A stretch of 64,000 bases of DNA from Sphaerulina vaccinii (Eukaryota; Ascomycota; Dothideomycetes; Mycosphaerellales; Mycosphaerellaceae). Where the stretch lies: contig JAKUDP010000001.1 of assembly GCA_022570795.1 (NCBI GenBank), positions 496,001-560,000 on the forward strand, in the 5' to 3' direction. The notes under the pieces were generated by a model. The model had not been told where the DNA came from and did not search any database. It saw only the letters and a program-made list of their open reading frames with translations. Shown one piece after another: positions 1 through 10,031 of this stretch (its first letter is position 1; the number at the start of each line of letters is the position of its first letter). A program made the translations under genes and the position numbers.

Positions 1-149
1 GTGTTGCTACTCAACCATGCCTCGAGCAAGCTACCCTAGTGTTCAGATATGAGAATCCAAACAACAGAGAGGTTGCCAGGAGAGACGCTCGCAGAATTCG
101 GTGTTCATGGAAGCCCCGAAATACCGTATCGTTCTGTACATATCTTGGC

Positions 150-959
150 TTATGACTGTTGTCGAGAAGGCTCATACACCACAACGGGAGCATCATAGGC
201 CTTTTCCGGTACGATATCGATGCGAACAGAGTCGAGCAGTCGAAAGCCGTGCTTGACATAGAAGTCGTAGCCCATCTGACTGGATTCGAGCACGATTGGC
301 AGTCCTTGCTGGTTCGACACGTCTATACCCCATTGCAGCAGCTTGCGACCAATGCCTTTCCCTCTATGCCATGCTGGGTCGACGAACAGGAACTGTAGAT
401 GAACACAATTTTGCAACCAGTCAATATGCTGATACGTCTTATGCTTTCTGCCCATCGCTTCGTAAAAAGCTGTGTAGTCAATGATGCGATTCAGACAGTA
501 GCGATAGTACTGTAGGTCGAGAGTGACCAAGCTCGCCTCCAGTTTCGCAGCCCAGCCGGAAGATGCTTCTCGCCACTGTTGGGCGATCGGATTGGTATTG
601 CCCAGCGCTTCCCATGTCGAGAAGCCAACAATGGCAGCCTGCTGTACGCCATCAATGTTTGGCATGCTTGCTTCAGCAACCATATATCGGACGTGGGGCT
701 TGATGTAGAAGAGCTTCACTCTGCGTAAGACTAGGAAGTAATACTCTTCTGGGCGCTCTCGACGTGTCGGCGCAACGTGATCCTTCAGTTCGAAGTTTAT
801 GAAGTTGTCAACCAGGATTTGAGTGATGGCCGGTATATCCTGCCTCGTGGCCCATCTGAGCACTATTTGTGGTTCCATCTTGATGTCGACTTGGCTCCAA
901 TTGTGATGTGGAGGTGTTGGGTGGCTCATGGACGCGTTCTGGAAACAGCTTGCTTGCAT
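150..959 (-). CDS. GNAT-family N-acetyltransferase
   Basis: Single-exon gene of 269 codons. The C-terminal part shows the GNAT acetyl-CoA-binding motif A: a beta strand followed by RGKGIG at about residues 199-204 and helix RKLLQWG, then the motif B pattern of a Tyr-containing YVKHGF loop near residue 233. Family knowledge says such proteins transfer an acetyl group from acetyl-CoA to an amine on a small molecule or protein; the substrate cannot be told. No signal peptide or membrane segment is visible, so a cytosolic or nuclear enzyme is likely. Three in-frame Met codons lie near the N-terminus (residues 1, 11 and 28). The conserved fold begins only after Met28, so the true start could be any of the three. 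The long insert before motif A is common in fungal GNAT paralogs. Confidence 0.8.
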   Translation of the reverse strand: MQASCFQNASMSHPTPPHHNWSQVDIKMEPQIVLRWATRQDIPAITQILVDNFINFELKDHVAPTRRERPEEYYFLVLRRVKLFYIKPHVRYMVAEASMPNIDGVQQAAIVGFSTWEALGNTNPIAQQWREASSGWAAKLEASLVTLDLQYYRYCLNRIIDYTAFYEAMGRKHKTYQHIDWLQNCVHLQFLFVDPAWHRGKGIGRKLLQWGIDVSNQQGLPIVLESSQMGYDFYVKHGFRLLDSVRIDIVPEKAYDAPVVVYEPSRQQS

Positions 960-1319
960 TCATATCGGTGACTCAGACAGCGCTAAATGATAGGTGCAGC
1001 TTTGGCTATCTGCACCCATGTCGCCTTGCCTTTGCTCTCGCACAAGGCTGAGATGTGAATGAGGAGCGGTCGGAAGAGGCTGCAATGAAGGCGACAACAA
1101 GAAGCTCGGATACAAGTGGAGAACATTTCGGCTCCACTATATATATGCTGAGAGCAGTGTTCGCTGGTTACTGACTTCAGTATGAGTTTGAACAGAAGGA
1201 AGTGTGTGCAAGTATAGCGAATATGATTATGTTTGATAGATTCTAGCTTTCTGCCATTACCTGACGACTCATATAACTCGCTGCGCCGCCTGCCACGCCT
1301 CCAAGACCACAGCTTTTTA
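960..1319. other. Intergenic, 360 bp
   Basis: Separates the starts/ends of two minus-strand genes. It must hold the promoter of the GNAT gene and the 3' end of the NADH dehydrogenase gene. No coding exon or RNA gene is recognisable. Confidence 0.5.
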
Positions 1320-2648
1320 CTACAGTCTCGCAATCTCTTTACCTCCAAACCAATCCAGCGTCCAGTACATCATGATCATCATCTTACGCCTCCAGCTCCT
1401 CGTCCAAAGCAGATTCTTACTCCTCCAAGCTGCCCAAGCCCGAGGACCAGACCAATCTGGCTGACCAGCTACCACACCATCATGCCCTCCGATATATGCC
1501 ACGAGAGCTTTCTGCTTGTATCTGAAAGGCCTCTTTCCATCCCAACCGCGATTAAGAACACGGGCCATGTACTCAGCCTTCTGCACAGCAACTTCAGCTG
1601 TTGTTGGTAGGAAGTATTTCCGAATATCTGCTGCATCTCCAAGTGCGAAAACGTCAGGTAAGGGAGACATGTCTTCTCCACGAAGGACATGTAGGTATTC
1701 ATCAGTCATTATGCGAGGCAGTCCGTCAGTTTTACAGACGTCTAGTCCATCAACCAAGGCACATTGCTTGTTTCCAGCAGTCCAGATCACCATTCCGCAA
1801 CCGACTCGGCCCTCTGCCTCAGTTTCGATATGATCAGATTCGACCTTCTTGATCTTGCTGTTGGTGACCACAGTCACGCTTCTCTTGTGAAATGAGCCTA
1901 TTGCGTGATCACGCAGGGCTTCCTCGAATGCACCAAGAATGAATGGAGCAGCATCGTGAATCGAAATGCGAAATTTGCCAGCCAGGTGGGGGTAGAGCTT
2001 TTCGAAGTCGTCGTTGAAGAGATCTGACATCTCAGCACTCATCTCAACGCCAGTGGGTCCTCCTCCAATCATGACGATATGTAAGAGATTCCTCTGCTGC
2101 TCTTCACTAGTACCGGGAATTGAAGCCAGTTCCAAGAGTTGCTTTAGGCGATACTGCACGGCTCTGGCATCTGAGACATTTCGTACGAAGAATGCATTCT
2201 TGTCGGCTCCTGGTGTGTTGAAGGTATTGGTCACGCAGCCTGGGGCTAGTACGAGACGATCATACTGAACATCAAAGTACTTGTCTCTGCCATCGTGGAC
2301 GTCGCACTCAGACTTGCACTTCAAGGTCTTCAGGTCGAAGTCGATGTGCAGGACAGTAGCCTTATAGTATTCCATGCGCTTGCTCTTGTGGCGAATGGGT
2401 TCTTCTGCTAGAGAGAAGTCGAAGAGTCCACATGCTGCACTGGCCTTGACACTCATCATCAGCATCGGCGTGGCTTTTCCGCGAGAAGATCAGCTTACCA
2501 ACAGCGGTGTATAAGGAGAGGTCTCCCATGGCGAGATGACTGTAATATCAAACTGCTTCTCATCAAGATTCTGCGATACATTGTATCCCGCCCATCCGGA
2601 CCCAATAACAACGATGTGCTCTCTTGGTTTTGTTGTCTTTTCTGCCAT
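1320..2648 (-). CDS. Type II (rotenone-insensitive) NADH dehydrogenase-like flavoprotein
   Basis: Two exons (2499..2648 and 1320..2444, transcribed right to left) joined by a 54-bp intron with a GTAAGC donor and a GCTGATG branch site, giving 424 residues. The splice restores the family signature YTPLLASAACG at about residues 46-56. The first Rossmann motif GSGWAG (residues 16-21) binds FAD and the second, GGGPTG (177-182), binds NADH. The GDAAD motif and the C-terminal amphipathic stretch match NDH-2 enzymes, which oxidise NADH and reduce ubiquinone without pumping protons. The first Rossmann fold starts only about 12 residues after Met, so there is no room for a classical mitochondrial presequence. 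It may therefore be an extra-mitochondrial or externally attached form, or an upstream targeting exon has been missed. Family assignment is firm; location is inference. Confidence 0.88.
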
Positions 2649-3430
2649 GTTGCTTGACCATCCAGAATGCTGCGGGCGATGAGGGGATTCTTGTATTGGA
2701 CGTAGAGATTATGATGAAAGAACCAAGTCCCGCAGACGTCCGCTGCCAAAACACTGGCAGGTCCCTAGTAAGATGGATACGGTGGCTACGTACTCCTCTT
2801 TGAAGAACTCAGTTCCTACCTTGCAAGGCTGATGAGGCGTGTACTAGGACACTCCATGCCTCCTAGTCATCCTCTTGTCGGCAACACCATAAACGACCGC
2901 GGCTGCGAGCACATGGCCGCAACCAAAGTGGCTCGTGAAGTCAAATGTGATGATTGTTGACCTGACGCTCTGGTAGCAGGGAAGCAGGAAAGCCAGCGGA
3001 AGAGATCGATTCACTTGAGCCCGATCTGTTCCGCAGCATTATTGCACGTGTGCGTGCCTCGGCGGGCAGGGCAAAAGCCGTGGACGTCCTTCACAATCAA
3101 GACACCCTTCTCGAAACAGAGCATATGCCTTTCAATTATCAATCTTGTCAGACACATTGGAAGGATGCTCAGTGAGGGAGAGGACAACAGCAGTGATGGC
3201 TAGCCGAGGTGACCTGCTTGCATTGTTATCTCATTGACAGCTCCTGCCGGCAGATGGCAGATGATATCAGATCAGTAGTGTACATCACGGTTACAGCTCC
3301 TTGGAGTAGTAGTCTGGTGCTCACGAGATCTCTCCTGCTATCGTCCTTCCTGTCTTGATAGCACATGAGCTGACATAGTCTTCCTAAGATATCACGCTTA
3401 CACGACCCAGAAACCATCCATCCTACTACG
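2649..3430. other. Intergenic, 782 bp (divergent promoter region)
   Basis: Lies between the minus-strand NADH dehydrogenase and the plus-strand F-box-like gene, so it should hold both promoters. Only short non-conserved reading frames are present; nothing else is recognised. Confidence 0.5.
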
Positions 3431-4297
3431 ATGGCACAACCACAACCACCAGCTTCGCTCCTCACGATTCCCTGCGAGCTCCGTAATGCGATCTACATGC
3501 ACATCTTCGAACCACAGCTCTCTGATCACCATCCGAGTCTACCAGCCAAGCCAGACGCGCTCGCGATTGCTCTGCAGCTACCTGTCGAACAATACACAAC
3601 AAACTGTTACCGAGCAGATCGTACGGCAAACCAGCTCAATGTTCTGCGCGTCTGTAAACAGATACACAACGAAGCGCACCTGCTCGCTCTCTCCTTGACA
3701 CCCTTCCACCTCGCGGGCGAGACCAGCTATCCAGATCTGTTCGACATCCGCTCGCGACCACTCTCAGTAGCCAAGATAGGAGCCATAAAACACTTGACAC
3801 TGACAGCACGCATCAGTCACCTGAGACCGTTGAACGAAGCATGGGCTGGTCTCCCATTTGGCCATCCGAGTCTGAGTCTGGATAAACTCACAATCCTGCC
3901 AAAGCGACCTGAAGTGCATGGAACAGCATTGGCAGAAATAGCAGATCTCAGTCAATCGCATACTCTTGCATACATATTAGGCGAGACGCTCAAATGTTTG
4001 CGTAATGTCCGCTGCATCGAAGTCAGGAACGAAGCTTGCTTCAATGAGGTGGTCTGGAGACTCTTCTACAGAAGTTTGGTATACCGACTTTGGAGGTGGG
4101 GAGGTTTCAACTGTGGTATCAGATTCGAGAGCGGCGAGATGCTGCCCGGGGGTTCAAAGGTAGAAGCGAACAGATGGTTCCGAGCATACATGTCAGATGA
4201 TAATGAACACGGCGTCGAGTGCGGCGAGGAGGTGATCAGACTGGTCGGTGCGACTGGAGAGCTGCCAGATCCCAACATGGCGGGAGTTGATCCTTAG
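3431..4297 (+). CDS. F-box/2EXR-like hypothetical protein
   Basis: Uninterrupted gene of 288 codons. Residues 9-26 read as a short hydrophobic helix-turn-helix with the pattern LLTIPCELRNAIY. This is the hallmark of the F-box-like or 2EXR modules that open many lineage-expanded ascomycete proteins. The rest has no motif I recognise: alternating hydrophobic patches and a Trp-rich segment (YRLWRWGGF) near residue 220. It has no signal peptide or membrane span. True F-box proteins recruit substrates to SCF ubiquitin ligases, but for this fungal class a ligase role is usually unproven, so function is left open. It sits alone between two promoter regions. Confidence 0.6.
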   Translation: MAQPQPPASLLTIPCELRNAIYMHIFEPQLSDHHPSLPAKPDALAIALQLPVEQYTTNCYRADRTANQLNVLRVCKQIHNEAHLLALSLTPFHLAGETSYPDLFDIRSRPLSVAKIGAIKHLTLTARISHLRPLNEAWAGLPFGHPSLSLDKLTILPKRPEVHGTALAEIADLSQSHTLAYILGETLKCLRNVRCIEVRNEACFNEVVWRLFYRSLVYRLWRWGGFNCGIRFESGEMLPGGSKVEANRWFRAYMSDDNEHGVECGEEVIRLVGATGELPDPNMAGVDP

Positions 4298-5039
4298 CTG
4301 GCGATGAGATGTCATGCCATTTGCTATATCATGCTCTCTTTCCATGAGAAGGTGCCAAGGCGTGGCGTACTCAACATCGCAGGCACTTCAGAGAGAGAGA
4401 GAGCGACCTCTGCCTGCTGGCCACGAGCTTAGGCGCTGTTCGACATAACGAATTGGAAAGAGACAGTCAAAGTCCTGGAATATGTACAGGTTTCACGCTT
4501 GTCTCTATGCCACGGGACCTTTCTTAATTGATACAGGTGCGCTGAGTCGAGAATGGGTTTCCGAGTCGAAAGCAGAGAGTCAGAAGCAATTATCAGCCAC
4601 CAATTCCTCCACCTGAGCATTATATACCCCAATATACCGGATAGCTTGGCAAGGCTGAACCCATGACTGGAAGACTGACTGGTGATGCGCACGAGATGCG
4701 CCGTGCCGATTCGCTCGAGCTATGGAAGTCGTGTTGTGCTTGTCCTCTTGTCCTGACCTCGAGTGTGTGGTCGCTGTTCCCACTACGTCAAAACTATATG
4801 CCCAGGCGCTCTCGGTCTTATACAAAGGTGGCAGCAGTCGATAGCTCATATCATGATTCTCCGGATCCGCCATGGTGCAGAGATGCGCCTCCGCCTACAT
4901 AAGAAGATGTCCTGTGTGCGACTTTCTCGTAACATACCAGGCACCGTACCGACTAGCATCAGGCACCTTCCGCAACTACTCCCAACAGCTTGAGTCAATA
5001 CCTGTTATCGACAACTTCCATAGCTTGTACTCAGCCAGG
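4298..5039. other. Intergenic, 742 bp
   Basis: Holds a short (GA)n run near 4391-4404 and the promoter of the small secreted-peptide gene. Short frames on both strands lack codon structure or motifs. No other feature is supported. Confidence 0.5.
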
Positions 5040-5346
5040 ATGCGTACCTCGACTCTCATCCTGCTTGTCGCGGGTACAGTCATCGCCGCACCACTCTCGG
5101 AAGTAAGGTAGGAAACATGATCGGCCGTCATCATGAACGACAGCTAATAACAATCTGCAGCGCTCAACAGATGTCGATAACCTTGCTCGTGAAGATGCCT
5201 GGGACCAGGATGGCTTAGATGGCAAGACTTGGCTCAGTCATCACAGATTCATCAGACCTGGGTATGAGAAGAGGGAGGCGGAACCAGAGCCTTTCTTAAA
5301 GAAATGGTATGCGGCCATAACAGGCATCCCTTGGAAACTTAAGTGA
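5040..5346 (+). CDS. Small secreted precursor with Kex2/Ste13-type processing sites (pheromone-like peptide candidate)
   Basis: Two exons, 5040..5102 and 5161..5346, flank a 58-bp GTAAGG...CAG intron with a GCTAATA branch site, predicting 82 residues. Residues 1-17 form a clear signal peptide (basic n-region, LILLVAGTVIAA core). Near residue 57 a Lys-Arg pair is followed at once by the acidic dipeptides EA, EP, EP. This is the arrangement of alpha-factor-type pheromone precursors, where Kex2 cuts after KR and a Ste13-type dipeptidyl peptidase trims X-Ala/X-Pro pairs. The C-terminal tail after trimming would be 17 residues with a Trp, then Gly-x-Pro-Trp seven residues on. This loosely resembles the W...G-Q-P-x-W pattern of ascomycete alpha-pheromones, but it lacks the usual Cys pair and occurs once rather than in repeats. 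Other readings: a Kex2-processed secreted peptide, or a small effector. The gene model is fairly strong; function is inference. Confidence 0.6.
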
Positions 5347-5593
5347 GAATCTCTGCTGGAAGGACAATAGCAAAACAGGATACGAACGTATGAGCACTAT
5401 CTCGTCCTTATTGAGCAGAGCAGTAGTGTAGGAGACTACTGAAGCCATCCATGACAGAGACTTGTCGAACCAGCGTGGAGTAGTGCCATGCCAATGATGA
5501 ATCCAGACGTGCTACCATTACACCACAAAACATGTCACACGATGAGGAGCTCTGTATTCTCTGAAATTCATATACACATGATTACGCGCTAAT

Positions 5594-8500
5594 CTACCAA
5601 TCCATCCCACCACCAGTCCCCCTCTCCCCACCAGCAAGTATAGCTCTGGCCTTGCCCTCAGCTCCCAGACCATTAGCCAAATGACTAGTCTGAATCCCTT
5701 TCCTCCCCTTCTGACTCTTCGCTAACCTCTCATCAAGCTTAGCGAACTCAGACTTAGCTTCCGTCTCCTCCTTCGTAACCTTCCACTTGCTAGTCCCAAG
5801 TACACCATCAAGTTCTTCCACAGGCGGTAGCTTAACATACACCATCCCATCATCTCTCGCCTCAACTGGGAAAGTGGCAATATTGACAGTTTCGTCGTTG
5901 CCACACTTTCCTGCATCTTCGCCTTTCATGCTGTAATTCCTCTTATGGAGAGGACATGACACCCATAACTTGTCGGTTTTGTAATCCTCGCCAATAAGAC
6001 CGTCGGAAAGGACGAATGCTCGTTTGTGAGGACACATTTGTTGCGTACAGTAGTACTTCCCCTTGACTTTGAAGATCGCGAGTTGAGTATCACCTCTCTT
6101 GATAGGTAAACTGCTTCCAGTCTCCGTGTCGATGAATTGGTCTGATCGAGCAAGAGGTTGCCATGCCAATTCACTCCATTGCGTACCTCTGAAATCCTCT
6201 GTAGCGGACTCCTTAGCCCAATGAGCGGGACGAGTTTGTGTACGTTCAGGGACCATATCCATGCCATCGACGTATTCGTCCGAGTTACCGAATTGTTTGA
6301 ACAAGGCCATTTTCTTCGGGTTATTAAGTGTTTCTGTCCATTCGCAGAAGAAAGATCCGACGATTTCTTCCATTTGCTTCTCGAGTTCAGCTGCTATGCC
6401 GAGTTTATCTTCTAGGACGACTTGTTGAAGATATTTTATCCCACCGGGTAAATTCTCCAGCCAACGAGCTGTTCGTTGCAATTTATCTCCTGTGCGAATG
6501 TAGAACATGAGGTAGCGGTCCAGGATAGGTACGACATCATCTGGTGGGACGTCTTTGGCGAGGAGTTCACTGTGTCGTGGTTTGGCTCCACCGTTACCGC
6601 CGACGAAGATGTTAAAGCCCTTTTCTGTTGCGATGAGGCCGAAGTCTTTATTTTGTGCTTCGGCGCATTCTCGTACACAGCCGGATACACCGCCTTTGAA
6701 TTTGTGGGGTCCTCGAATGGATTTGTAGCGTTCTTCGAGGCGGACGGCCATGCCGACTGAGTCGCCGACACCGAATCGACACCAGGTGGTACCGACGCAG
6801 GACTTGACTGTTCGGAGACTTTTGGCGTAGGCGTGTCCGGATTCGAGGCCGCCGTCGATGAGTTCCCGCCAGATTAGAGGTAGGTCGTTCTTTTTGGCGC
6901 CGAACATGTCGATTCGCTGTCCTCCGGTGATTTTGCAGTAGAGGTTGAACTTTTTTGCGACTGTGCCGATGACGATGAGCTTCTCAGCTGTGATTTCACC
7001 TCCTGATACTCGCGGTACGACAGAGAAGGTGCCGTTTCGTTGGATGTTGGCTAAGAAACGATCGTTTGTGTCTTGTAGTCCTCGTCGATCGTCGTCGAGA
7101 AGATGTTTGTTGTAGAGAGATGCTTGGATGGATCCAATAGCAGGCTTGCAAACTTCGCAACCAGCAGAATCTGGCTCTTTTCCGGCGTTCTTCATCACGT
7201 CTGCGAACGTCTGTAGCTTCTTGACATAGATGATGTTGAAGAGATCTGCTCGTGAGTATTCGAAGTGTGGGCAGAGATGGTTCTTGACTTCTTGGCCCAT
7301 GGATGCCATCGTTTTGTTGAAGATGGTCTGCACGAGCGGCATACAGCCACCACAACCGGTTCCTGCCTTTGTGCACGACTTCACGTCGCCGATGGACTTG
7401 CAGGTGCCGTCCTTCACACCCTTGACGACATCACCCTTCAGCACGTTGTGGCACGAGCAGATTTGTGTGTCATCGTCAAGATCATCTCCATCGTCTTCGC
7501 CGGATTGCTTGCCGATGATGAATTCTGATGGAGAGACTTCCAGTGGCTTCTGGTTCTTGACCATGGGGACAAGCTTGACGTAGTCTTTTGTGTCGCCGAT
7601 CATCATACCACCTAGGAGGTACTTGCCGTCCAGTGTGAAGAGGTACTTCTTGTAGATCTGTTGGAAAGGATCTTTGTATGTCAATGCCTTGACTGGAGCT
7701 GGAGGAGGACCATCTGTCAATGCCTTCGCTGAGTCAACTCGATCTTTGTCCTGCAATCCCTCCTTCGTCGCACCGCGGGTCTTGGGAAGGTTCTTTGGGC
7801 CATCTCGGTCTGCGAAGAAGTCGCCAAAGCTCGCCACTTCAACACCCAACAGCTTGAGCTTTGTGCTCAGATCCGGACTCTTGAACTTGCGGTAGGTGTG
7901 TACTTTTGCTTGGGTCAGGTTGAAGGCCAGGATGTCGGCCATCTCCACACCAGGAGCAATCAGGCCAAAGGTCTGACTCTCCCAGCTAGCACACTCGCCA
8001 ATAGCGTAGACGTCCTTCGCTGATGTAACGAGGTCCGCGTTAACGATGATGCCGCCACCACGGTCGGCACACTTGATTCCAGCCTTTCGTGCCAATTCGT
8101 CTCGTGCCTTGATTCCAATGGCGAAGCAAATTGTTGTGCAGTCCATCTCTTCGCCATCCTCGAATACCACTCCAATGACGTTGTTGCCATCATCTGTCTT
8201 GATCTTGCCAACTCTCTTGCTCAACAGCACATCCAGACCAAGCTGTCGTACCTGTTCAACAACCATGCCACCTGCATCGCTGTCCAATTGTCGGCTGAGC
8301 ACCCATCGATTACGCTCAATGAGCTTGACTTTGCTGTACTCTTCTAGATCCATCATAGCTTTTGCGGCTTCCAGACCCAGCAGGCCACCACCAACCACAG
8401 CACCAACTGTGCCCTTCTTCGTGGCTGAGAACTCGATAAGCTTTTGGAGATCTTCGAGCGTTCGATATACGAATACTCCATTGGCATCGTGGCCTGGTGT

Positions 8501-8959
8501 GTGTCGTGGTAGAAGGGCATTTGAGCCAGTGGCCAATACGAGGATGTCGTAGGGTATCGTGTCGCCCTTGATAGTCTGTACTGTCTTCTGCTCGGTATCG
8601 ATCGAATCGACCAGTGTGTTGAGGTGGTATGATAGCGAGCCCTGTGGCATAGAGGCATACCATGAAGCCGGGTTGAGATATAGATTCTCGGCTTCTCTGT
8701 GCTGGAAGAAGCTGGTCAAGCCAACTCTGTTGTATGCCAGATGTGGTTCCTCGCCAATGACTGTGATATCGTACTCTCTTCTCTTGACATCGAGCTTGAG
8801 CAGCTTCTCAATGAATGCAATGCCAACCATCCCCAGGCCTACCACCACAACTCTCTTTCTATTGCTGCCGCCATGAGGGATCTCGCCACCTTCCTCCAGC
8901 TTCTCGACCTTCTCTGGGAGGACATTGGCCTCAGGATCGTTCCACTCGCTGTTGCTCAT
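5594..8959 (-). CDS. niiA: Nitrite reductase [NAD(P)H]
   Basis: Intronless gene of 1121 codons, the usual length for fungal assimilatory nitrite reductase. The start is taken at the first ATG (8959); the eight codons upstream begin with TTG. Order of domains: FAD/NAD(P)H-binding reductase (GLGMVG near residue 41, GGGLLG near residue 189), a BFD-type [2Fe-2S] domain with CSCHN and CGGC at about 500-545, and the sulfite/nitrite reductase halves. The cysteine pairs CVGTTWC (about 715) and CVREC (about 760) hold the 4Fe-4S/siroheme centre, and a C-terminal Rieske-like domain carries CPH and CPLH ligands (about 970-1035). It reduces nitrite to ammonium with NADPH in the cytosol. It is transcribed away from niaD across a shared promoter. 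All metal-ligand residues are present, so it looks functional. Absence of introns is notable because Aspergillus niiA has several. Confidence 0.97.
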   Translation of the reverse strand: MSNSEWNDPEANVLPEKVEKLEEGGEIPHGGSNRKRVVVVGLGMVGIAFIEKLLKLDVKRREYDITVIGEEPHLAYNRVGLTSFFQHREAENLYLNPASWYASMPQGSLSYHLNTLVDSIDTEQKTVQTIKGDTIPYDILVLATGSNALLPRHTPGHDANGVFVYRTLEDLQKLIEFSATKKGTVGAVVGGGLLGLEAAKAMMDLEEYSKVKLIERNRWVLSRQLDSDAGGMVVEQVRQLGLDVLLSKRVGKIKTDDGNNVIGVVFEDGEEMDCTTICFAIGIKARDELARKAGIKCADRGGGIIVNADLVTSAKDVYAIGECASWESQTFGLIAPGVEMADILAFNLTQAKVHTYRKFKSPDLSTKLKLLGVEVASFGDFFADRDGPKNLPKTRGATKEGLQDKDRVDSAKALTDGPPPAPVKALTYKDPFQQIYKKYLFTLDGKYLLGGMMIGDTKDYVKLVPMVKNQKPLEVSPSEFIIGKQSGEDDGDDLDDDTQICSCHNVLKGDVVKGVKDGTCKSIGDVKSCTKAGTGCGGCMPLVQTIFNKTMASMGQEVKNHLCPHFEYSRADLFNIIYVKKLQTFADVMKNAGKEPDSAGCEVCKPAIGSIQASLYNKHLLDDDRRGLQDTNDRFLANIQRNGTFSVVPRVSGGEITAEKLIVIGTVAKKFNLYCKITGGQRIDMFGAKKNDLPLIWRELIDGGLESGHAYAKSLRTVKSCVGTTWCRFGVGDSVGMAVRLEERYKSIRGPHKFKGGVSGCVRECAEAQNKDFGLIATEKGFNIFVGGNGGAKPRHSELLAKDVPPDDVVPILDRYLMFYIRTGDKLQRTARWLENLPGGIKYLQQVVLEDKLGIAAELEKQMEEIVGSFFCEWTETLNNPKKMALFKQFGNSDEYVDGMDMVPERTQTRPAHWAKESATEDFRGTQWSELAWQPLARSDQFIDTETGSSLPIKRGDTQLAIFKVKGKYYCTQQMCPHKRAFVLSDGLIGEDYKTDKLWVSCPLHKRNYSMKGEDAGKCGNDETVNIATFPVEARDDGMVYVKLPPVEELDGVLGTSKWKVTKEETEAKSEFAKLDERLAKSQKGRKGIQTSHLANGLGAEGKARAILAGGERGTGGGMDW

Positions 8960-9045
8960 CTTGTCCAACACTTCTCGCGACAATGCTATGAGCAGTAGGC
9001 AGGATGGTGAGTAGGAAACGAGCGTCTAGCAGAACAACTTATTAC

Positions 9046-9051
9046 AGATAA
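9046..9051 (+). promoter_or_regulatory. GATA site AGATAA (AreA/NIT2 type)
   Basis: Matches HGATAR and lies 87 bp from the niiA start codon, a usual distance for nitrogen-metabolite control. Confidence 0.5.
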
Positions 9052-9258
9052 CAGATCGAGGACATACATGCTCTATCAATAGCCAAGGCATGAGCCCAGC
9101 CTGCCGTGCTGAAGGCAAATCGCCATGTGAGAATAGTTACCCAATGGCCATGTGGCTCCGGAGAAGCAGAAGAAGCATGGTGAGCAATCGCTGGCCATAC
9201 AGAGTGCTTCAGATGACAGCGACTACCCAGATTCGCGGTATACTTGCTTTGCTAGCTT

Positions 9259-9266
9259 CTCCGTGG
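9259..9266 (+). promoter_or_regulatory. NirA-type site CTCCGTGG
   Basis: Exact match to CTCCGHGG, about 300 bp from the niiA start. NirA binds this octamer in Aspergillus nitrate promoters. Confidence 0.6.
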
Positions 9267-9310
9267 GAACTGGAGATCTGGTACGAGCATGGAGGAAGTA
9301 GGGACAGCGC

Positions 9311-9316
9311 TGATAA
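9311..9316 (+). promoter_or_regulatory. GATA site TGATAA (AreA/NIT2 type)
   Basis: Matches HGATAR, 45 bp from the CTCCGTGG octamer. Close pairing of GATA and NirA sites is typical of synergistic nitrate promoters. Confidence 0.5.
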
Positions 9317-9629
9317 GAGATGCATATAGCTTATCCCAAGACTTTAGTAAATCTGTCACGTGAAGTGAGGGCTGTCCACTTCTGCTGACTTTTGTTCAAC
9401 ACAACCTTGACCTTCCGACACACGTCAAGCGCGACATCGCTGACACGGATGACCTGCTCACCGCTGATGAACAACGAAGTCAAACCACAAACATGAAGAC
9501 GCTTCTCCGGCAGGCAAATTCATCACTACTTTACGACAAAACGACCACAATATCTTGTTGAGCCGCATAGCGTACCGCCCAGGCTCTCCGTAAGATCCAG
9601 TGGAGACTATGCCGTTTTGGGTACTTTGT

Positions 9630-9635
9630 CGATAA
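9630..9635 (+). promoter_or_regulatory. GATA site CGATAA (AreA/NIT2 type)
   Basis: Matches HGATAR, about 92 bp from the second NirA-type octamer and 400 bp upstream of niaD. Confidence 0.45.
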
Positions 9636-9726
9636 GAAAGAAGTCATTTCACTGGCCGAAACATCGATTTCGAGACTGCGGAATCCAGGTCTCATCGCCC
9701 CTGCAGACTCCGCCGATGTCATGCTA

Positions 9727-9734
9727 CTCCGCGG
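9727..9734 (+). promoter_or_regulatory. NirA-type site CTCCGCGG
   Basis: Exact match to CTCCGHGG about 300 bp upstream of the niaD start codon. This mirrors the distance of the first octamer from niiA. Confidence 0.6.
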
Positions 9735-10031
9735 CAACCTCACTTCGCAGAAATGCTGATGTTATTGCGTAGTTGCTTTTGCACTGCATCTCCTCGCAGT
9801 AGGTGAGCTGCCGCTGTAAAATGTATCAGGCCGTTGAAGCGAGATCGTCTGCCACTTTCTGGTCAAGGTTGGCATGGTTGGCATCGAGTGTCCTTGTAGC
9901 GTTTACTCCGACTGTCCTACGTTGATGAAGGCCACTGGTCAGCTGCTGATCATTTTGACCATTACCTTCTTCCTCAGACGTTGACACTTGCTTACCTGTT
10001 GCACGATTGCTGTGCACGATTTCTATTCATC

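Larger units (their letters stand above)
8960..10031. promoter_or_regulatory. Bidirectional niiA-niaD promoter
   Basis: The 1072 bp between the two start codons contain two matches to the NirA consensus CTCCGHGG and three GATA elements of the AreA/NIT2 type. In Aspergillus this layout gives nitrate induction through NirA and ammonium repression through loss of AreA activity. The arrangement here predicts the same logic for both genes. No third gene lies between them. Confidence 0.8.

Noticed and set aside
7230..8552. Long plus-strand frames (up to 168 codons) opposite niiA
   Set aside because: They mirror codon bias of the antisense gene, lack motifs and have no promoter or splice support.
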